Notes: generated from the sequence alone by a model not told the origin. A DNA stretch of 15,872 nt from CAYJXA01 sp964404595 (GCA_964404595.1 CAYOKQ010000037.1:1-15872); one strand, 5' to 3'. Positions 6,642-14,203 are shown, counted from the stretch's first letter. A program made the numbers and translations.

Positions 6642-7433
6642 TCATATCCTAATCCCTGAAGGCACTTCCTTTCCTTCAAACCCCATATCCCTCTGCCAGG
6701 TAAAATATAACTTAGGAAGATTCGTAAAATAGTCCGGCCTGAAGTAAGGATTGTATTTGTAAAAATCAAATTCCGCAAATTTGAAAGAGCCATTAATCAC
6801 TTCATCAATAAGGGGAGCTGATTGCTGCACTAGTTCTTGTGAGGTCTGCCAATACGTCGTATCCGCATGAATTCTGCCATACCTGTAAATGCCTTCTTCA
6901 TCAAGGGTCGAGCCAACATTAAGGAAAATTCCTTTGACCAGTGGTCCAATCATCGATTTGACATATTGTCTTACTTTATTTTTTGCCCTGCTGAATGATT
7001 GCCAAAATGGAACCACATAAACATCACTGATAGAACCAATATTACCCAAAGTCAAAGGAATTTTATGGGAAGTCGCTTTTTCAATTAAAGGAGTGGCGAG
7101 ATTAACAAAGGCCCCTACGTTTGAATTATAGATCTCATCATCAATGCCATCTCCATCGTTGTCAATATGCGGAACTCCTTTTGGTTCAAATTTATCCATG
7201 CCAACTGCATGCAAGTAGAGGATTCTTTCTATCCCCGCCAGATTTAATGATTTCAGTGCCTGGCTTGTCGCGGTTTCATCTAAGAGATCTAACTGTAAAT
7301 ATCCTGGCTTATCAGTCCGGCTAAGGCCAAGGCATTCTGTACCAGGGATTAACTGATAATGCTCTAAAAATGATTTGCCAATACCCTGTCTTGCGCCAGA
7401 TATGATTACCATTTGTTTCTTTTTATTTGTCAT
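6642..7433 (-). CDS. Atypical short-chain dehydrogenase/reductase-like protein, 263 aa
   Basis: A Rossmann-fold protein of the SDR superfamily, which normally uses NAD(P)H to oxidise or reduce small molecules. The cofactor motif GARQGIG is at residues 13-19, and the acidic DLLD after the third strand is at 49-52. An Asn of helix alpha4 fits N105, and a Ser of the active-site strand lies in NIGSISD (S134 or S136). Two things are unusual. First, the YxxxK motif reads F147-S-R-A-K151, so the catalytic Tyr is replaced by Phe. Second, residues 91-100, DNDGDGIDDE, form a calcium-binding-type DxDxDG loop inserted before helix alpha4. The C-terminal segment is aromatic and unlike ordinary SDRs. The gene starts an operon with a membrane-anchored protein and is divergent from a winged-helix gene. 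The fold is well supported; enzymatic activity is doubtful. Confidence 0.75.
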   Translation of the reverse strand: MTNKKKQMVIISGARQGIGKSFLEHYQLIPGTECLGLSRTDKPGYLQLDLLDETATSQALKSLNLAGIERILYLHAVGMDKFEPKGVPHIDNDGDGIDDEIYNSNVGAFVNLATPLIEKATSHKIPLTLGNIGSISDVYVVPFWQSFSRAKNKVRQYVKSMIGPLVKGIFLNVGSTLDEEGIYRYGRIHADTTYWQTSQELVQQSAPLIDEVINGSFKFAEFDFYKYNPYFRPDYFTNLPKLYFTWQRDMGFEGKEVPSGIRI

Positions 7434-7465
7434 AATGAAGTAGTAATATCCCGGTGTTATCTATG

Positions 7466-7491
7466 TTTGGTTCAACCATAATTAAACCAAA
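7466..7491. promoter_or_regulatory. Inverted repeat in the divergent promoter region
   Basis: TTTGGTT (7466-7472) and AACCAAA (7485-7491) are perfect inverted arms 12 bases apart; GGTTCAACC (7469-7477) forms a smaller palindrome inside. The site lies between the starts of the dehydrogenase-like operon (7433, -) and the winged-helix gene (7525, +). A weak minus-strand TATA-like TTTAATTA (7487-7480) falls within it. It is a candidate operator, perhaps for the divergent winged-helix protein. Confidence 0.4.
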
Positions 7492-7494
7492 AAG

Positions 7495-7507
7495 TTTAAA
7501 TATATAG
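7495..7507 (+). promoter_or_regulatory. TATA box for the winged-helix gene
   Basis: TTTAAATATATAG is centred about 25 bases upstream of the ATG at 7525, again predicting a leaderless transcript. Confidence 0.6.
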
Positions 7508-7524
7508 TTAATCCTGTAAGTTCA

Positions 7525-8382
7525 ATGGCATTACAAATCACGCTTCCGTTCGGAAAAGAAGACAATGTGAAAAATCTGGTCTTTAGTATCCTAACCAAAG
7601 AATATCCTCTTAAAATCATCGACCTGACCAATTTCATCCGCAAGCGTTATGGGAAGTCGGTCACGTTTCAAGCCGTTAGAAAGGCTATACTTCAATTAGT
7701 GGAAGAAGATGTTTTATTGAACCAGCAGAACCAATTCTGCATCAACAAAGAATGGGTAATCAACAGCAAGAAGCAATTAGATTTACTCTATGATGAATTA
7801 ACCAAAGACAAAGTAACCCCTCAAAGCATCGATTCTATCAAAGGAGAAGTTTCAGTATTTACGTTTGACTCTTTAAACAAGATGATGAAATTCTGGGAAG
7901 ATATTGTGGATGATTGGTTCGATCATTTTAAAGAAGGCGATCCTAATATCAATTGTTACCAAGCGGCTCATGGATGGGAAGGCCTGCTGCATCCTGATCG
8001 TGAGAGAATCTTAATGGGAAGATTGAAAGAAAAAGGAATAAAATCATATATTCTGGGTATTGGGAACACACCTTTAGACCGATATGTCTGGAAATTTTAT
8101 GGCAAAATCGGGATTAAAGTGGCATTTAATCCTTCTTCCACTTCATTTGATAAGACCTATTACGTCGGAACGTATGGCGAAACTTTGGTGCAGGTGCATT
8201 ACCCACCAGAAATTGTGGAAAAATTAGAGAGATTCTTCAAGAAAAATAAGACCATTGATGATTTAGACTTGCATGAATTATCAGAGATTGTAAATAAAAA
8301 ACAGGAAATTAAATTAACCGTCATCAAAAATCTGAGCATGGCCAAACAGATCAATAAATCTATTATTTCCCAGATTGAATAA
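7525..8382 (+). CDS. Winged-helix protein, probable transcriptional regulator, 285 aa
   Basis: The first 75 or so residues have the pattern of a winged helix-turn-helix: a helix with LVFSILTKEYPLKIIDL, a recognition-type segment SVTFQAVRKAILQLVEE and a strand pair VLLNQQNQFCINKEWV. The remaining 200 residues look like an alpha/beta effector or dimerisation domain, reminiscent of the phospholipase-D-like domains fused to TrmB-type winged helices in archaea; this is family knowledge and is not proven here. No HKD motif is visible, so a catalytic phospholipase is unlikely. A short Lys-rich helix ends the protein. It is divergent from the dehydrogenase-like operon and an inverted repeat lies between them, so it may control that operon and itself. 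Alternatively it is a general DNA-binding protein unrelated to its neighbours. Confidence 0.68.
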   Translation: MALQITLPFGKEDNVKNLVFSILTKEYPLKIIDLTNFIRKRYGKSVTFQAVRKAILQLVEEDVLLNQQNQFCINKEWVINSKKQLDLLYDELTKDKVTPQSIDSIKGEVSVFTFDSLNKMMKFWEDIVDDWFDHFKEGDPNINCYQAAHGWEGLLHPDRERILMGRLKEKGIKSYILGIGNTPLDRYVWKFYGKIGIKVAFNPSSTSFDKTYYVGTYGETLVQVHYPPEIVEKLERFFKKNKTIDDLDLHELSEIVNKKQEIKLTVIKNLSMAKQINKSIISQIE

Positions 8383-8425
8383 ACTAATTTCTCTCGATAT
8401 TTACCATTAAGATCAACAATAAATC

Positions 8426-10942
8426 CTATCTATTCCTTTCCACCATCTTAATCGTAACTAAACTTTTCTCCAGCACCTGCTTCACAGCCATCTTGACGTC
8501 ATCTCGCAGATTCTCTTTTTTCTCAAAGAATTTCTTAAAATCATTTCGTAATTGCGGCATATTCATATCATCAAAATTATTGATAAACGTTCCAAGCATG
8601 TGGGATCCGGGTGTAAATTTCTTTCGAAGAACGGGCCAATTCTTCTTGGTCCAACCCCACAGCTGATTCATATCCGCTGCCGGATTCATCGATGCAGACA
8701 CGGGAATCATATAGGAATCCTGCAATCGCACTGCTGAACCAAGCGATACATCCAATGCTTTCGCCATTAAATTCTTATCTTGAAACATTCCCAAAGCCCG
8801 CAGCAGCTTTCTGCTTTCCTCAGGAACTTTCTCTTCTCTATAACGATTGAACAAATATTCAAACATTTCCTGATCTCCTTTCCATGCCGCCAGTAAATAA
8901 GTGACACCGCGCAAATTAGGATCAACATCCTGTCCAGTGCGAATCTGATCCAGCCAATTAGCACACTTGCGCATAGTCTCGGGGTGATCAAGCAGGCCCA
9001 GTGTTGCCAAACACATGGAGCGTAAGATGGTAGTGGTATTTTTTTCTTCTTTTTTCCTATCCCAGCCAACACGGGCAAGTACTTTACGATGAAATTGCAA
9101 ACTTACTCGCTTTACTTCATTTCCAAATTGCTCCTGATATCCAGCCTGCAAGAGCCAGCCCAGGTGTCCTGAAATGCCAGAATCCAATGGATATTCTGCA
9201 TTCAAGCAATATTTTTCCACAAAAGCAAGATACTCGGCAATGGTATACTTGCCGCATACCACAAAAGCAAACAGATCATTTTCAATGCCAGCTCCATCGA
9301 GGTTGGAAAGATTCTTGTTCATTATTGCTTCCCCTAACAATATCAGCAATTTTGGGCTATAATGGGCCCTATAAAACCCATATTGTTCGTGATTGAGTTT
9401 TATCCAGGGACTTGGGTCTACAACCGAAACTTTCTTTTTGTCCAGAATAATTTTTTTTTCTGATTGTGAGGTGATATAAGTTATTGGAATAAGCCATTGC
9501 TCGGTATGTTTTCCTGATAGCAACGTAAATCGCTCTTGCTCCAATGAATATTTGTCTTTTGTTTTTGAAACGTGTACCAAAGGATAGCCCGGCAAGGTAA
9601 TCCATCGCTGTACTAAAGGCACCACCATTTTATGCTTCGACACTCTGGCAATGGCATCCCATAAATCATATTTGGTGGCATTCTTGTATGAAAATTTTTT
9701 CAGATAGGCTGACAATCCTTTCCTAAAATTTTCTTCACCGACAAAATCTTCCAACATGTGCAATACGCTGCCCCCTTTATCGTAGCTGATCCGATCAAAA
9801 ATCTCGTCAATCTCACCAGGCGTTTTCACTACCACGTCGATGGGGTGCGTCGAATTAACCTGATCCGCCGAAAAAGCGCTGATGATGGTATGTTCAAAAT
9901 ATTGCAGGGGCAATTCCCATTCGGGGAAGGTATCATGAACTGCTTTATAACTCATAAATGTCGCAAAGCTTTCATTAAGCCACAAATCATTCCACCATTC
10001 CATAGTCACCAAATCGCCAAACCATTGATGGGCTAATTCGTGAGCAATGGTAATAGCAATATTTTGTTTCACCACCACGGAAGTATTGTTATTTGCCAAT
10101 AATGCAATTTCACGAAAGGTGATAGCTCCCCAGTTTTCCATCGCGCCGGCAGCAAAATCGGGAATCGCAATCATATCCAGTTTTGGCAAAGGATAATGAA
10201 TCCCAAAATAATGTTCAAAGTAAGCAAGAAATTTTTGTGTATATTCCAGCGGTAAATCAGCATATCCTATTTTATCTGGCGTGGTATATACATTGATGGT
10301 GACATTGCTATTATGGGGTGCGCTTACGCAGACAAAATGACCAATTCCAATATATAACAGATATGTGGACATTCTTGGAGTTCGATGAAAGAGGACTTTT
10401 TTCTTATTTTGTGAGATAGGGGTTTGCTGCTTAATCGGCATATTTGATAAGGTTGTTAAATCTTTATTGACGATCAAGGTAAGATCAAACGTTGCCTTAA
10501 AATTGGGCTCATCGAAACAAGGAAAAGCAGCCCTCGCATTAGGTGCTTCGAATTGAGTGGAAAGCAGATAATGCTCTTTTCCGGAAATGGTGTATTTACT
10601 GCGATAAAACCCATACATCTGTTCGTTATGAATGCCAGTATAGGAGATAGAGATAGTTGCTTTCCCTTTCACTGCCCTTGGAAAGGTCAGATGAAGCTCT
10701 TGTTTGGACTCATTAATTTTAATTTTGGCGGGAATAGATATTGATTTTTGGGTGAGGCACGCGTGGTGAACTTGCAATTCCTTGACCTGGAGCACAATCA
10801 GTTTAGTTGCTTTGGGAATCTCCACCTCGATGGTAGCTTCTCCTTTGAACGTAAAGGTCTCGAAGCTAGGTTCTAATAGTAAAGAATAATGAGCAGGGAT
10901 GACTGTAGTTTGAAGGGTTGAATAGACTGGTTTTACTGCCAT
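8426..10942 (-). CDS. M1-family zinc aminopeptidase (tricorn-interacting factor F2/F3-like), 838 aa
   Basis: Gluzincin aminopeptidase that removes N-terminal residues from peptides, in archaea typically finishing the products of the proteasome or tricorn. With the start at 10942, the exopeptidase signature GAMEN is at residues 266-270. The zinc motif HELAH gives ligands H301 and H305 with catalytic E302, and E324 in LNESF completes the site at the standard spacing. The order is an N-terminal beta-saddle domain (about 10-210), a thermolysin-like domain (about 210-455), a small beta domain (about 455-535) and a helical C-terminal domain, matching full-length family members. There is no signal peptide. 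An upstream in-frame TTG at 11020 is possible. ATG 10942 is preferred because GAGG lies 7 bases before it and a TATA box lies about 46 bases upstream. It is convergent with the winged-helix gene and has its own promoter. Confidence 0.95.
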   Translation of the reverse strand: MAVKPVYSTLQTTVIPAHYSLLLEPSFETFTFKGEATIEVEIPKATKLIVLQVKELQVHHACLTQKSISIPAKIKINESKQELHLTFPRAVKGKATISISYTGIHNEQMYGFYRSKYTISGKEHYLLSTQFEAPNARAAFPCFDEPNFKATFDLTLIVNKDLTTLSNMPIKQQTPISQNKKKVLFHRTPRMSTYLLYIGIGHFVCVSAPHNSNVTINVYTTPDKIGYADLPLEYTQKFLAYFEHYFGIHYPLPKLDMIAIPDFAAGAMENWGAITFREIALLANNNTSVVVKQNIAITIAHELAHQWFGDLVTMEWWNDLWLNESFATFMSYKAVHDTFPEWELPLQYFEHTIISAFSADQVNSTHPIDVVVKTPGEIDEIFDRISYDKGGSVLHMLEDFVGEENFRKGLSAYLKKFSYKNATKYDLWDAIARVSKHKMVVPLVQRWITLPGYPLVHVSKTKDKYSLEQERFTLLSGKHTEQWLIPITYITSQSEKKIILDKKKVSVVDPSPWIKLNHEQYGFYRAHYSPKLLILLGEAIMNKNLSNLDGAGIENDLFAFVVCGKYTIAEYLAFVEKYCLNAEYPLDSGISGHLGWLLQAGYQEQFGNEVKRVSLQFHRKVLARVGWDRKKEEKNTTTILRSMCLATLGLLDHPETMRKCANWLDQIRTGQDVDPNLRGVTYLLAAWKGDQEMFEYLFNRYREEKVPEESRKLLRALGMFQDKNLMAKALDVSLGSAVRLQDSYMIPVSASMNPAADMNQLWGWTKKNWPVLRKKFTPGSHMLGTFINNFDDMNMPQLRNDFKKFFEKKENLRDDVKMAVKQVLEKSLVTIKMVERNR

Positions 10943-10983
10943 GCTGGATCCTCTTTTTTCTAAAGGGAGGATTATGGAAGGGG

Positions 10984-10991
10984 TTAATAAA
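10984..10991 (-). promoter_or_regulatory. TATA box for the M1 aminopeptidase
   Basis: TTTATTAA on the minus strand lies about 46 bases before the ATG at 10942, giving a leader of about 20 bases that holds the Shine-Dalgarno-like GAGG (10953-10950). This supports 10942 over the upstream TTG as the start. Confidence 0.5.
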
Positions 10992-11059
10992 GGTTGTTGT
11001 GAAGTGAATTTTATTGTCAAGCGTAGGGGGAGCTCCTACAAAATAAAAATAATTCTCGG

Positions 11060-11078
11060 CTAAAAACAACTGTTTTAG
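11060..11078. promoter_or_regulatory. Inverted repeat in the divergent 10943-11192 interval
   Basis: CTAAAA (11060-11065) and TTTTAG (11073-11078) are inverted arms around ACAACTG; an overlapping pairing AAAACA/TGTTTT is also possible. The rest of this 250-base gap is AT-rich promoter DNA. The repeat may be an operator, but it is short and AT-rich. Confidence 0.25.
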
Positions 11079-11138
11079 TAATTAAAAACTTTTTCTACTC
11101 TCTGCTTCTTCTTGATACCGTTATCTAAAGTACAAAAG

Positions 11139-11146
11139 TTTATATT
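11139..11146 (+). promoter_or_regulatory. TATA box for the DarT-like gene
   Basis: TTTATATT lies about 50 bases before the ATG at 11193, predicting a leader of about 25 bases starting near 11168. Confidence 0.5.
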
Positions 11147-11192
11147 GTGCACTCTTTCTGCAATAGCAGAGGATACTTGATGATATTTGACA

Positions 11193-11825
11193 ATGGATTT
11201 CATAAAAGATATTGATAAACCGGACAATTTAGTTCACGGGACCTATCTGGATAATCTCCCCAGGATAGCGAGAGCTGGCGGTTTGTTTCCTCCAGCAATG
11301 CTTCCAGATAATTTGAAACCTCTTCGCTACTTTGAACGAAAACAGGCAAGTGAATTCCCAGTGAGAGTTCAGGACAGGCCACATCTCTCAACGGTCGTGC
11401 TCCATACCAGCATTTACGATTATGATTACAGCTTCCAGAAAGGATATCTGTGGGATAGAAAAGAATTTTTTCATTTCTATGTTGTTTCAGATTATCCCTT
11501 TCGATCTGTGAGCCGAAACAACGAGGAGTTATTGGCAGAAGGGGTTGATCTTACAAATTATCATCAGCCGCACCATTATGAAGGCGTAGAAGTTGCGTTG
11601 AGTAATCAGGGCTTGCCGTTAGATACTTTTGTTGCATTGGTTGTCCCCACGGATCAAAAAATCCAATATTCTCTACGACAGAATAGGAGAATCTTCCAAA
11701 CCAGATATGGAGGAAAAAGACATATAATGACTTCCGAAGAGATTGCGGAAAGAGCAACAAAAATATTAAATCTGCAAGGACATATCATTCCTGTTTTTGA
11801 TATTAGCGGAAAAATGATTAGTTGA
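11193..11825 (+). CDS. DarT-like ADP-ribosyltransferase, 210 aa
   Basis: The N-terminus has HGTYLDNLPRIARAGGL (from residue 15), which closely follows the H-x-T-x-x-DNLP-x-I-x-x-x-G pattern of the NAD-binding start of DarT toxins. DarT enzymes ADP-ribosylate single-stranded DNA. A later block, VEVALSNQGLPLDTF (about 132-146), matches the DarT region with the catalytic Glu followed by a VP-type turn; Glu133 is the candidate. The middle is Tyr/Phe-rich (YDYDYSF, FFHFYVV) and differs from known DarT sequences, so the target could differ. No macrodomain antitoxin (DarG) is adjacent. Instead the gene converges with the HEPN/MNT/desulfurase operon, with three bases between stops. An in-frame TTG lies two codons upstream of the ATG I chose. 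The ADP-ribosyltransferase fold is likely; DNA as substrate is inference. Confidence 0.6.
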   Translation: MDFIKDIDKPDNLVHGTYLDNLPRIARAGGLFPPAMLPDNLKPLRYFERKQASEFPVRVQDRPHLSTVVLHTSIYDYDYSFQKGYLWDRKEFFHFYVVSDYPFRSVSRNNEELLAEGVDLTNYHQPHHYEGVEVALSNQGLPLDTFVALVVPTDQKIQYSLRQNRRIFQTRYGGKRHIMTSEEIAERATKILNLQGHIIPVFDISGKMIS

Positions 11826-11828
11826 TGA

Positions 11829-12959
11829 TTAACTAATCTTCCTTAAGTCTCCCACCACTTCTTTCAACACTTGAACTACATACTTCATTTCTTCCTTCGT
11901 CGTTCCTTTTCCTAGACTGAAGCGAACTCCTCCTAAAGGATGCACAGCTTTGATTGCTTTCAGCACGTGACTGATTATAATCTCTTTAGATGAACACGCA
12001 CTCCCCGCTGAGACATAAATTCCTTTCTGGCTCAAATGCTTGACCACTGATTCAGCTTCTACACCCGCAAATGAAAAATGGGCGTTCGCAGGCAAGCGTT
12101 TGCTAGGATGTCCATTGAGAAGAGTATCAGGAATCCTGGTAAGCACTTCGGCTATGAAATAATCGCGCAGCAGTTGTATTCGTTTATTTTCTTTTATTTT
12201 GTCATGCTGTATCAATTCCAAAGCTTTGGCAAATCCGACTATGCCGGCGACATTTTCCGTACCACTTCTCAATTCATATTCTTGTCCACCGCCGTGATGC
12301 AATGGCTCAATCGGCATTTCCTTTTTCTTGTATAAAATTCCTACCCCTTTTGGCCCATAGATTTTAGAACCGTTGAGCGTCATTAAATCCACTTTTAATT
12401 TCTCGACATCCAATTCCAATGAACCTGCCTGACAGGCATCCGTATGGAAAGGAATCTTATACTGCTGAGCAATCCGTCCAATTTCTGTGATTGGCCCCAA
12501 AGTTCCAATTTCATTGTTGGCATACATTATAGAAATAAGAATGGTATCTTGACGTAAGGCTTTTTTGAGGTCAGAGGGGGAAACTAAGCCAAATTTATCA
12601 ACTGGCAGATATGCTACTTTAAAACCTTTGCTCTCCAAATACTTACATGTATCTAGAACCGCAGGATGTTCAATCTGTGACGTGATGAGGTGTCCTTTTC
12701 CTTTTGTAAAAGCAATCCCTTTCAACGCAAGATTAATACTTTCGGTACCTCCGCCGGTAAAAATAATTTCTTCTGGAAAGCACCCTATTATGGCGGCAAT
12801 GATGTGTCGTGATTTGTCCACAGCTTTTTTTGCCTCTCGACCGGCCGCATGGATGCTGCTGGGATTGGCAAAGATTTTTGAGAAATATGGTTGCATGGCT
12901 TTCAGTACCAGAAGATCTACGGGCGTGGTGGAAGCGTGGTCGAGGTAGAGGGGGGTCAT
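11829..12959 (-). CDS. iscS: Cysteine desulfurase (NifS/IscS class), 376 aa
   Basis: A PLP-dependent enzyme that takes sulfur from cysteine as an enzyme-bound persulfide, feeding Fe-S cluster assembly or thiolation of RNA or DNA. Visible residues: the N-terminal YLDHASTTPV, H98 over the PLP ring, D174 and Q177 in HTDACQAG, Schiff-base K199 in NGSKIYGPKG, R231 in RSGTEN and the nucleophile C322 in SAGSACSS, which marks a class I enzyme. Length is normal. The residue before K199 is Ser instead of the His seen in IscS; this variant also occurs in bacterial homologues. The ATG overlaps the stop of the HEPN gene by four bases (ATGA), so it is the third gene of that operon. No IscU-like scaffold is in view. 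The enzyme call is firm; the symbol reflects the family, and a DndA-like or tRNA-thiolation role is equally possible. Confidence 0.93.
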   Translation of the reverse strand: MTPLYLDHASTTPVDLLVLKAMQPYFSKIFANPSSIHAAGREAKKAVDKSRHIIAAIIGCFPEEIIFTGGGTESINLALKGIAFTKGKGHLITSQIEHPAVLDTCKYLESKGFKVAYLPVDKFGLVSPSDLKKALRQDTILISIMYANNEIGTLGPITEIGRIAQQYKIPFHTDACQAGSLELDVEKLKVDLMTLNGSKIYGPKGVGILYKKKEMPIEPLHHGGGQEYELRSGTENVAGIVGFAKALELIQHDKIKENKRIQLLRDYFIAEVLTRIPDTLLNGHPSKRLPANAHFSFAGVEAESVVKHLSQKGIYVSAGSACSSKEIIISHVLKAIKAVHPLGGVRFSLGKGTTKEEMKYVVQVLKEVVGDLRKIS

Positions 12960-13564
12960 TTTTTTAAAAGCTGACGTAAGGTTGTTATAAATTCTTCTGC
13001 AATCTGTATAGAGTGCTGGGCATGATTCTCTGCCGCAGTACGAGAAATAGAATAGGTAAAGATTTCTCGATCAGTTCTTTGCTGCTCGTAATCTTGAGCA
13101 TATTTATAGGACTCTTCTTGGTATTCCTCAGGGTTAAAAGCTTGAATTTGTGCCGCAGCATCAAGATTCTTACGATATTCCTCATAAAAATGCCGGGCTA
13201 AAAGGTTAGTCTTAATCAAATAATAAAGCAGGAGATGAATGGTTATAGCATGGATCCCACGAACCCCTTCCCTCAACTTTACTCTGTATTTCAGCGCAAT
13301 GAAACAATGGATAATATAATACATGCTATAATAAGAAGTGCTGACGGCCTCACCAAAATCTGTATAGTTGTTTTCCTTGTTCAGAGATTCTTTCAGGATT
13401 ATTTTTGCGGTTTGGATTCTGTTTATGGATTTTTGTAGATAGAATTCACTCACACGATATGCTTCTGTTTCAGTTATTTTCTTAATATCATTTGCCTTTA
13501 AAAGCTCTTGAATCCTCTTTTCTGCTTCCGCTATCCTTTGGGCAATGTAATCTTTGGTTTTCAT
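12956..13564 (-). CDS. HEPN-domain protein, putative RNase toxin, 202 aa
   Basis: An all-helical HEPN protein. The central helix holds STSYYSMYYIIHCFIALKYR (75-94), which fits the conserved aromatic helix of HEPN domains paired with minimal nucleotidyltransferases. Near the C-terminus, R175-TAAEN-H181 matches the Rx4-6H active-site motif of HEPN ribonucleases. It is followed by an amphipathic IQIAEEFITTLRQL helix typical of the family. Such proteins act as toxins that cleave or bind RNA and are neutralised by the partner nucleotidyltransferase. The start overlaps the stop of the upstream MNT gene by four bases, and its own stop overlaps the start of the desulfurase gene, so all three are translationally coupled. 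No Shine-Dalgarno is seen at the internal starts, suggesting reinitiation. The family is well supported; toxicity is inferred. Confidence 0.82.
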   Translation of the reverse strand: MKTKDYIAQRIAEAEKRIQELLKANDIKKITETEAYRVSEFYLQKSINRIQTAKIILKESLNKENNYTDFGEAVSTSYYSMYYIIHCFIALKYRVKLREGVRGIHAITIHLLLYYLIKTNLLARHFYEEYRKNLDAAAQIQAFNPEEYQEESYKYAQDYEQQRTDREIFTYSISRTAAENHAQHSIQIAEEFITTLRQLLKK

Positions 13565-14163
13565 TGTTTGGCTCGATGTATTAATTCATAATATTGCTCT
13601 GCACCATACAATAAGATATGATGCTTTTTTGCTTCATTCCCCACATTAAACTGATCAGCTTTTGATATCATTTCTATAAAGTCTTTTTCTTGCACTATTA
13701 TAAAATGCTTTTTGACTTTAGAATATATCTCTGACGCTACTTTTTCCATGGGATACACATTATCTTGTATTGGAACTATTATGAGGATATCTAAGTCAGA
13801 GTGAGCTGTTTGCGTTCCTTTAGCGTAGCTGCCAAAAATAAGCAGAGTAAAATAGGTCGATGTTGCTTTTCTTAATACATCTTCGAGAAAAACATGAAAT
13901 CCCTGATGGACGGACAGAAAAGATAAAGCACGTTTCTTCTCCGCTTCAAGACGCAGTGTCCAATCGCTATATGGATTAATTTCAATAGCCTGGGCAGGGG
14001 GCACTTTTTTCTTGAAGACGACTTTTTTCTTTGCTAAGTCTTGAATTGCATTGTAAACCAAGGGATAAGACTTCTTTAATGTTTTAGCGATACCCCTGAT
14101 TGTCTGCGGCTCTTCTTGATTGAGCAGATGTGCAATGATGTCTAATTGGGTGTTGGTGGCCAT
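13561..14163 (-). CDS. Winged-helix/MNT nucleotidyltransferase, putative antitoxin and repressor, 200 aa
   Basis: Residues 1-60 form a winged helix-turn-helix (QTIRGIAKTLKKSYPLVYNAIQDLAKKKVV), so the protein can bind DNA. Residues 100-130 hold a minimal nucleotidyltransferase core: GSYAKGTQTAHSDLD, with G111-S112 and the metal-binding pair D123 and D125. In HEPN/MNT pairs this partner inactivates the HEPN toxin, in studied cases by transferring AMP to it. The helical C-terminal part completes a typical size for this archaeal type. It is the first gene of the operon and overlaps the HEPN gene by ATGA. The promoter holds three palindromes, which fits autorepression by the DNA-binding domain. 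The ATG at 14163 has no Shine-Dalgarno and the predicted leader is about 15 bases. Confidence 0.85.
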   Translation of the reverse strand: MATNTQLDIIAHLLNQEEPQTIRGIAKTLKKSYPLVYNAIQDLAKKKVVFKKKVPPAQAIEINPYSDWTLRLEAEKKRALSFLSVHQGFHVFLEDVLRKATSTYFTLLIFGSYAKGTQTAHSDLDILIIVPIQDNVYPMEKVASEIYSKVKKHFIIVQEKDFIEMISKADQFNVGNEAKKHHILLYGAEQYYELIHRAKQ

Positions 14164-14164
14164 T

Positions 14165-14203
14165 ATACTAGTAATAGTATCAATTGATACTTATACTGGT
14201 ATA
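14165..14203. promoter_or_regulatory. Cluster of three palindromes at the HEPN/MNT operon promoter
   Basis: The palindromes are ATACTA-gtaa-TAGTAT (14165-14180), a perfect 14-base GTATCAATTGATAC (14177-14190) and TATAC-tg-GTATA (14192-14203). All are built from GTAT/ATAC half-sites. They overlap the predicted transcription start (near 14178) and the TATA box, so a bound protein would block the promoter. The winged-helix MNT protein is the natural candidate. Confidence 0.55.

Noticed and set aside
8767..9078. 103-codon minus-strand frame inside the M1 aminopeptidase gene
   Set aside because: Lies wholly within a well-supported gene on the same strand, with low-complexity translation and no promoter.
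10943..11020. 26-residue N-terminal extension of the M1 aminopeptidase from a TTG
   Set aside because: The TATA box at 10984-10991 falls inside this extension, and ATG 10942 has a GAGG at proper spacing.
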